Shown: one piece after another, positions 11,674 to 15,674 of the stretch
How the letters are laid out: each line of letters begins with the position of its first letter
Position numbering within the stretch: position 1 is the stretch's first letter
DNA from: Planctomycetota bacterium
Lineage (GTDB): Bacteria > Planctomycetota > Phycisphaerae > Sedimentisphaerales > Anaerobacaceae
Length of the DNA stretch: 15,674 nucleotides
Reading direction: 5' to 3'
NCBI GenBank assembly: GCA_017885385.1
Contig: JAFNGF010000131.1
Location: 6,152 to 21,825 of the forward strand
The notes under the pieces: generated by a model
The model's database searches: none
What the model was told of the DNA's origin: nothing
The model's input: only the letters and a program-made list of their open reading frames with translations
Translations under genes and position numbers: made by a program

Positions 11674-14079
11674 ATGGCAAAATCGAATTCATACAAATCT
11701 TTGGTGATAGTTGAGTCGCCGGCCAAGGCAAAAACGATAAACAAATATCTCGGGCCGGACTACGAAGTAAAGGCCTCGATGGGCCACATCCGCGACCTGC
11801 CTTCAAACGGCCTTAGCGTTGATATAGAAAACGATTTCAAGCCGACCTACGAGATAATGCCGGGCAGAAAACGCATCGCAACGTCGCTAAAAGCGGCGGC
11901 AAAAAAAATTGACCGGCTGTTTCTGGCTACCGACCTTGACCGCGAAGGCGAGGCCATCGCCTGGCACCTGGCACAAATCCTTGATGTGCCGCAGGAGAAA
12001 ACATACCGCGTAGTTTTCAATGCTATTACCCAATCTGCTATCCAGCGTGCATTCGCCGAGCCAGGCAAGATCAATATGGACAAGGTTATGGCTCAGCAGG
12101 CCCGGCGAATTCTCGACCGGATAGTCGGGTATCAGATAAGCCCGCTACTGTGGAAGAAGGTGGCGCGGGGCCTATCAGCCGGGCGGGTCCAGTCCGTCAC
12201 AGTCAAAATGATAGTCGAAAGAGAGCGGGAAATCCGCAGTTTCAAACCTCAAGAATACTGGCTTATCCCGGCGGTCTTCACTACCGATTTGCACAGGGAG
12301 TACCATCAAAAATGGCTGGATTTTACAGCGGCAAAAACTCCGGACGATAAAGGCCCAACTGTTGCAGAACAAGAAAGGTGGCTGCAGGAACATAACGCCT
12401 TCAAGGCCGAGCTGTACAAAATCGGCGATGAGAAATTCCACGCGCCTAACAGAGAGCAAGCCGAATGCATCTTCAGCGCACTGCGCGGGGCGGAATTTAA
12501 GCTGGCCGACATGCAGACCAAACAATCCGTTTCTCAGCCCGCAGCGCCCTTCATAACTTCCACCTTGCAGCAGGCGGGAGCCAATCGGCTGGGCTTTACC
12601 GCCAAACGAACTATGGCCATCGCTCAGCAGTTGTACGAGGGCATTGACCTGGGTTCGATGGGTTTCCTGGGGCTTATTACCTATATGCGAACAGACAGCA
12701 CACATCTGTCGGGCGAGGCTGTCGAAGACGCCCGCAACTATATAAGAGCGCACCTGGGCCCGGATTATCTGCCGCAAAAGGCTGCGGTCTACGCTTCAAA
12801 GGAAACGGCGCAAGCCGCACACGAAGCTATCCACCCAACCGATGTCGACCTTACGCCCGACGATATAAGGCAGTTCCTTACCAACGACCAATTCAGACTG
12901 TATGACCTTGTCTGGCGGCGCTTTATGGCCTGCCAGATGACGCCGGCCAGATGGGACGTTACGAACCTCAGTATCGTGGCTGAGACTTCACTTGGGCGGT
13001 GCTGCTATAGAGCCAGCGGACGAGTGTTGGTGTTTGACGGCTTTACAAAAGTCTGGCCGACCGCGTCAAGCGAACAACTGCTGCCCCAAATGCGAGTGGG
13101 CCAGAATCTGGCGGTTGTCGATGTCCGGTCCGAGCAGCATTTCACCAAACCGCCGGCCCGATATACCGAAGCATCGTTAGTTAAGGCCCTCGAAAGCGAA
13201 GGCATCGGCAGGCCAAGCACTTATGCTCCCATCATAAGCACCATCCAGGAGCGAGGCTATGTGCAGCAGAGCGACAAGAAATTCTTCGCCACCGACCTCG
13301 CCGAGATAGTTACCGACAAACTTAGCCAGTACTTCCCTAAGATAATGGACATCAGCTTTACCCGCTATATGGAAGAGCAGCTCGACAAAATCGAAGAGCA
13401 GCATCTTGACTGGCTGGAAGTCTTGAGGAGCTTTTACGGCCCATTCAGGCAAAACCTCGAGACCGCACTTACGCAGATGAAGCACGCCAAGGCTGAAGTC
13501 AGTCCCAGTGAGTACGACTGCCCGCAGTGTGGTCAGAAGCTCGTTTACAAATTTGGCAAAAAGGGAAGGTTCCTAAGTTGCTCCGTCTATCCCTCCTGCA
13601 AATTTGCCTGTCCCTGTGACAGGGACGGCAAGATGGTCCAAACAATCCCGGCAGACCGCCAGAGCGAGCATAAATGTCCGGTCTGCGGCAAGCTGATGTT
13701 GTATAAGAATGGGCGATTCGGCCCGTTTCTGGGATGTGCCGACTATCCGACCTGCAAGTCAACTCTCAAGCTTGACAAACAGGGCAATGTGCTGCCGGCA
13801 AGAGCACGACCTGAGCCGACCGAGATTACCTGTCATAAATGTAAGCAAGGGAAGTTGCTGATCAGGCAAGGCAAAAAAGGGCCATTCCTGGGCTGCAGCA
13901 GGTTCCCAAAGTGCAGAACCATCGTTGGTATTAAGCAACTTGACCGCCTGAAGGAATTGCAGTCCGCCGGGCAGTGGCCGCCTGAAACGCTGGAGCAAGC
14001 TGACGAAATCCTCGGCAGAAAGACCGCCAAGCCTGCCCCGAGCAAAGCCGAGGGGACCTCGCGTGCGGCGCAGGGCTAA
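11674..14079 (+). CDS. topA: DNA topoisomerase I (type IA)
   Basis: Relaxes negatively supercoiled DNA through a 5'-phosphotyrosine intermediate. The product has 801 residues. The N-terminal Toprim domain carries E14 (VIVESPAKAK) and the Mg-binding D87-x-D89-x-E91 (TDLDREGEAIAWH). The catalytic tyrosine is Y337 in LITYMRTDST, with R339. Other family motifs are GYQISPLLWKKVARGLSAGR and SEGIGRPSTYAPIISTI. Three C-terminal Cys4 zinc ribbons follow: C616/C619/C636/C642, C668/C671/C688/C694 and C720/C723/C741/C747. The start ATG 11674 has only a weak GGTGA ahead of it. The last ~15 residues (PAPSKAEGTSRAAQG) are coded by a palindromic repeat that also supplies the stop region. Otherwise this is a complete, ordinary TopA and presumably essential. 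Confidence 0.98.
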   Translation: MAKSNSYKSLVIVESPAKAKTINKYLGPDYEVKASMGHIRDLPSNGLSVDIENDFKPTYEIMPGRKRIATSLKAAAKKIDRLFLATDLDREGEAIAWHLAQILDVPQEKTYRVVFNAITQSAIQRAFAEPGKINMDKVMAQQARRILDRIVGYQISPLLWKKVARGLSAGRVQSVTVKMIVEREREIRSFKPQEYWLIPAVFTTDLHREYHQKWLDFTAAKTPDDKGPTVAEQERWLQEHNAFKAELYKIGDEKFHAPNREQAECIFSALRGAEFKLADMQTKQSVSQPAAPFITSTLQQAGANRLGFTAKRTMAIAQQLYEGIDLGSMGFLGLITYMRTDSTHLSGEAVEDARNYIRAHLGPDYLPQKAAVYASKETAQAAHEAIHPTDVDLTPDDIRQFLTNDQFRLYDLVWRRFMACQMTPARWDVTNLSIVAETSLGRCCYRASGRVLVFDGFTKVWPTASSEQLLPQMRVGQNLAVVDVRSEQHFTKPPARYTEASLVKALESEGIGRPSTYAPIISTIQERGYVQQSDKKFFATDLAEIVTDKLSQYFPKIMDISFTRYMEEQLDKIEEQHLDWLEVLRSFYGPFRQNLETALTQMKHAKAEVSPSEYDCPQCGQKLVYKFGKKGRFLSCSVYPSCKFACPCDRDGKMVQTIPADRQSEHKCPVCGKLMLYKNGRFGPFLGCADYPTCKSTLKLDKQGNVLPARARPEPTEITCHKCKQGKLLIRQGKKGPFLGCSRFPKCRTIVGIKQLDRLKELQSAGQWPPETLEQADEILGRKTAKPAPSKAEGTSRAAQG

Positions 14080-14137
14080 ACCCCGCAATGAATTGCGGGG
14101 CTAAATACAAATACTTGGCCCCGCCTCTTCAGGCGGG
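14036..14137. repeat. Palindromic repeats across the 3' end of topA and the following spacer
   Basis: Inside topA, CCCC-GAGCAAAGCCGA-GGGG (14036-14055) shares its 12-base core with 11573-11584 (9 of 12 identical) while the flanking tetramers differ but stay complementary. After the stop, CCCCGCAAT (14081-14089)/ATTGCGGGG (14092-14100) is a perfect stem between GGGCTAAA and GGGGCTAAA, followed by CCCGCCT (14120-14126)/AGGCGGG (14131-14137). No T run, so terminator function is doubtful. Confidence 0.7.
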
Positions 14138-14150
14138 ATTGCCGTTGGGT

Positions 14151-14156
14151 TATACT
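14151..14156 (+). promoter_or_regulatory. Candidate -10 for the lipoprotein gene
   Basis: TATACT lies 40 bases before ATG 14197; the best -35 at 17-base spacing is the poor TTCAGG (14128-14133), inside the last repeat hairpin. Confidence 0.3.
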
Positions 14157-14196
14157 TTCGGCGAAGGGCACCATTTCTGACGCAAGGAGAAACGCT

Positions 14197-15674
14197 ATGA
14201 ATAATCGCAGAATGACTTCTGGCCTGGCGGCTTTCTATGTCGCCGCAGTCTTGTTTGCAGGTTGTATTCCCGAAGATTCGCTGGAGTGGTCGCAAGACGG
14301 GTCCATAGGATTGTTGAGAGTTGAAGGGGCGTTGTACTTAGTGGACGGCAAAACGGGGGCATTGACTGAGATTGCAAAGGAGAACATTGAATCATGGCCG
14401 GCCATCTCAAAAAACGGCAATTTGATCGCTTACAGCCAGCGAGTTAAGTGTGCAAGTTTGTCGGAAGGAATAAAGGTGCTTCCGCCGGGCCAGGTGAAGA
14501 TGATACAGTATTACGCCGCGCAAACAAGGAAGAACATATTGGATGCCGGGGGACTGGCCGACGGCAACTTTCCGTTTCCAGAAGAGGGGCCCTTGGTGCC
14601 CGATGACTATAGAAATTGGGCGATTCGGTACGTGTGTGAAAACGCAGATGATGAGCTCTCCAGAATATTGGGCGGTGAAGGAATTAAAGCGGGCAAGGAA
14701 AAGGAAATCTCATACAGCCGGATTGTTGTGGCGGAAGCCACGCTGGGCGTCGCGCCTAGCGCTGCTCCGGCTAAGAGTCGCGTAGTAGCGGCCAGTTTGT
14801 TTAGCGTGGTGGGGATGAAATTTTCGCCCGATTGTAAGTTGCTGGCCTACTTGATGCACACACAGCAAGGACAGGTGAGCAATGCGTTCGAGGAGCACGG
14901 CCTGTATGTCACATCGCTTCAGACCGATCCCCGCTTGCGCGGGGACAGGCTCGCCCCTGCAGAAGCAGGGGCGATGCTTGTAAGCCATCCTGTCGCATGG
15001 GGCTACGACTGGCGAAAAGATGGCCAAGCAATTGCATACTTAACAGCGGATTCAAAGGATTTGATCAACGAGAATACCATTCTGGGTACCTTTGAGGAGC
15101 GAATTGTCGCCGATGAAAATGGCAGCCTCCTGGCTGCACCGACGGAACTGCCCGAACAAGGCTCAGCCGGGACGCACCATTGTACCGGCAAGACTGCCTC
15201 ACTTGCAGGCGCAATATTTTATCCCTGGCTGAAGGTTCAGTATGGCGCGGGCGAGCGGATATTCTTTTCAAGCTGTGTCCTGTCGCTGCCTGCAAGTAAA
15301 AAAGACGAGCCTGGGTGGTCTCTATTTTGCTACGACTGTATTACGGGCACTATAACTGATGTGCTTCCCACGAGCGTGTCGAATCATACCAGCAAGGCTA
15401 TGAGTATGGCACAGTTTGCCCTGTCGCCGGATGGGAAAAACGTTGTGTTGCCGATAAAAAACAACAGGTTTGTCGGTTACACGCTGGGAACAGACTCGAT
15501 AGAGATTCCGATTGAACAAGACGAAGGATTTGGGGAGGAGGATGGTCTAAAGCTGGCCCCGGCGTGGAAAGGCAATAGAGGCGTGTCCTTCCTGGTATCT
15601 GAGAATAGTCATTTTCTAACTAAGACCAAGAATGGCCAAGAAAAGCCCACCCGTAAAGAAATAGTTGTTCTCGA
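14197..15674 (+). CDS. Lipoprotein with PD40/TolB-like repeats, 3' end missing
   Basis: The frame is open from ATG 14197 to the right edge (492 codons). SD AAGGAG (14184-14189) is at ideal 7-base spacing. The N-terminus is a lipoprotein signal: NNRR, a hydrophobic stretch and LFAGC with C23 as the lipidated residue. The remainder has spaced beta-propeller-like strands, SxDGxxxAY type: LEWSQDGSIGLLRV, AISKNGNLIAYS, MKFSPDCKLLAYLMH, YDWRKDGQAIAYLTAD and FALSPDGKNVVLPI. This suggests an outer- or inner-membrane-anchored propeller exposed to the periplasm; partner and function are unknown. A segment around residues 244-260 (TDPRLRGDRLAPAEAGAM) is encoded by an in-frame double hairpin repeat and is unlikely to be part of the native fold. 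The gene stands apart from topA, behind repeats. Confidence 0.88.
   Translation, partial: MNNRRMTSGLAAFYVAAVLFAGCIPEDSLEWSQDGSIGLLRVEGALYLVDGKTGALTEIAKENIESWPAISKNGNLIAYSQRVKCASLSEGIKVLPPGQVKMIQYYAAQTRKNILDAGGLADGNFPFPEEGPLVPDDYRNWAIRYVCENADDELSRILGGEGIKAGKEKEISYSRIVVAEATLGVAPSAAPAKSRVVAASLFSVVGMKFSPDCKLLAYLMHTQQGQVSNAFEEHGLYVTSLQTDPRLRGDRLAPAEAGAMLVSHPVAWGYDWRKDGQAIAYLTADSKDLINENTILGTFEERIVADENGSLLAAPTELPEQGSAGTHHCTGKTASLAGAIFYPWLKVQYGAGERIFFSSCVLSLPASKKDEPGWSLFCYDCITGTITDVLPTSVSNHTSKAMSMAQFALSPDGKNVVLPIKNNRFVGYTLGTDSIEIPIEQDEGFGEEDGLKLAPAWKGNRGVSFLVSENSHFLTKTKNGQEKPTRKEIVVL
14929..14974. repeat. Double-hairpin palindromic repeat inserted in-frame in the lipoprotein gene
   Basis: Hairpin 1: CCCCGC (14929-14934)/GCGGGG (14939-14944), loop TTGC. 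Hairpin 2: TCGCCCCTGC (14951-14960)/GCAGGGGCGA (14965-14974), a perfect 10-bp stem with loop AGAA. Two close GC-rich hairpins is the same architecture as 9729-9783. The reading frame passes through without a stop. Confidence 0.75.

Noticed and set aside
12175..12777. A 200-codon antisense open frame within topA
   Set aside because: The + strand frame is an intact, highly conserved topoisomerase; the antisense frame is a codon-bias shadow.

Overview
The window reads almost entirely on the + strand and suggests a Planctomycetota bacterium, probably class Phycisphaerae. I infer this from three ECF sigma factor genes each overlapping a gene for a membrane-anchored partner with an M(K/R)S-x-ITK-x-AAAA segment, from dockerin-like Ca-binding repeats, a PD40 beta-propeller protein, LamG debris and many short GC-rich hairpin repeats. 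No rRNA, tRNA, CRISPR array or intact insertion sequence was recognised.

Left part (1-9070): a partial gene (3-851) ends at a strong terminator. Three sigma/partner modules follow: 1062-2908, 4598-6429 and 6637-8543. In each module the sigma stop and partner start overlap as ATGA. Modules 1 and 2 encode partners with an N-terminal HxxxCxxC zinc finger (anti-sigma type), one membrane segment and a LolA/RseB-like outer domain; module 3's partner lacks the zinc finger. All three partner genes carry, just before the membrane segment, GGAG exactly 7 bases ahead of an in-frame ATG, so each may also give a shorter product without the cytoplasmic domain. Between modules 1 and 2 lies a GC-richer secreted PD40-propeller/dockerin gene followed by an out-of-frame LamG tail. 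After module 3 is a chimeric remnant: part of a LamG domain joined to a copy of the partner family's C-terminal module, which could still be a 72-residue ORF.

Right part (9071-15674): a RdgB/HAM1 nucleotide pyrophosphatase with a probable leaderless promoter; a secreted PHP-like protein behind a near-consensus promoter; topA; and a lipoprotein with PD40-like repeats that runs off the end. GC-rich double-hairpin repeats fill the spacers here and also enter coding sequence: they supply the C-terminus and stop codon of RdgB, the C-terminal tail of TopA and an in-frame insert in the lipoprotein.

Working model (inference): modules 1-3 are paralogous cell-envelope sensing units in which the partner holds its sigma factor at the membrane. 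The right-hand genes are mainly housekeeping (rdgB, topA) and surface proteins, separated by mobile palindromic repeats.
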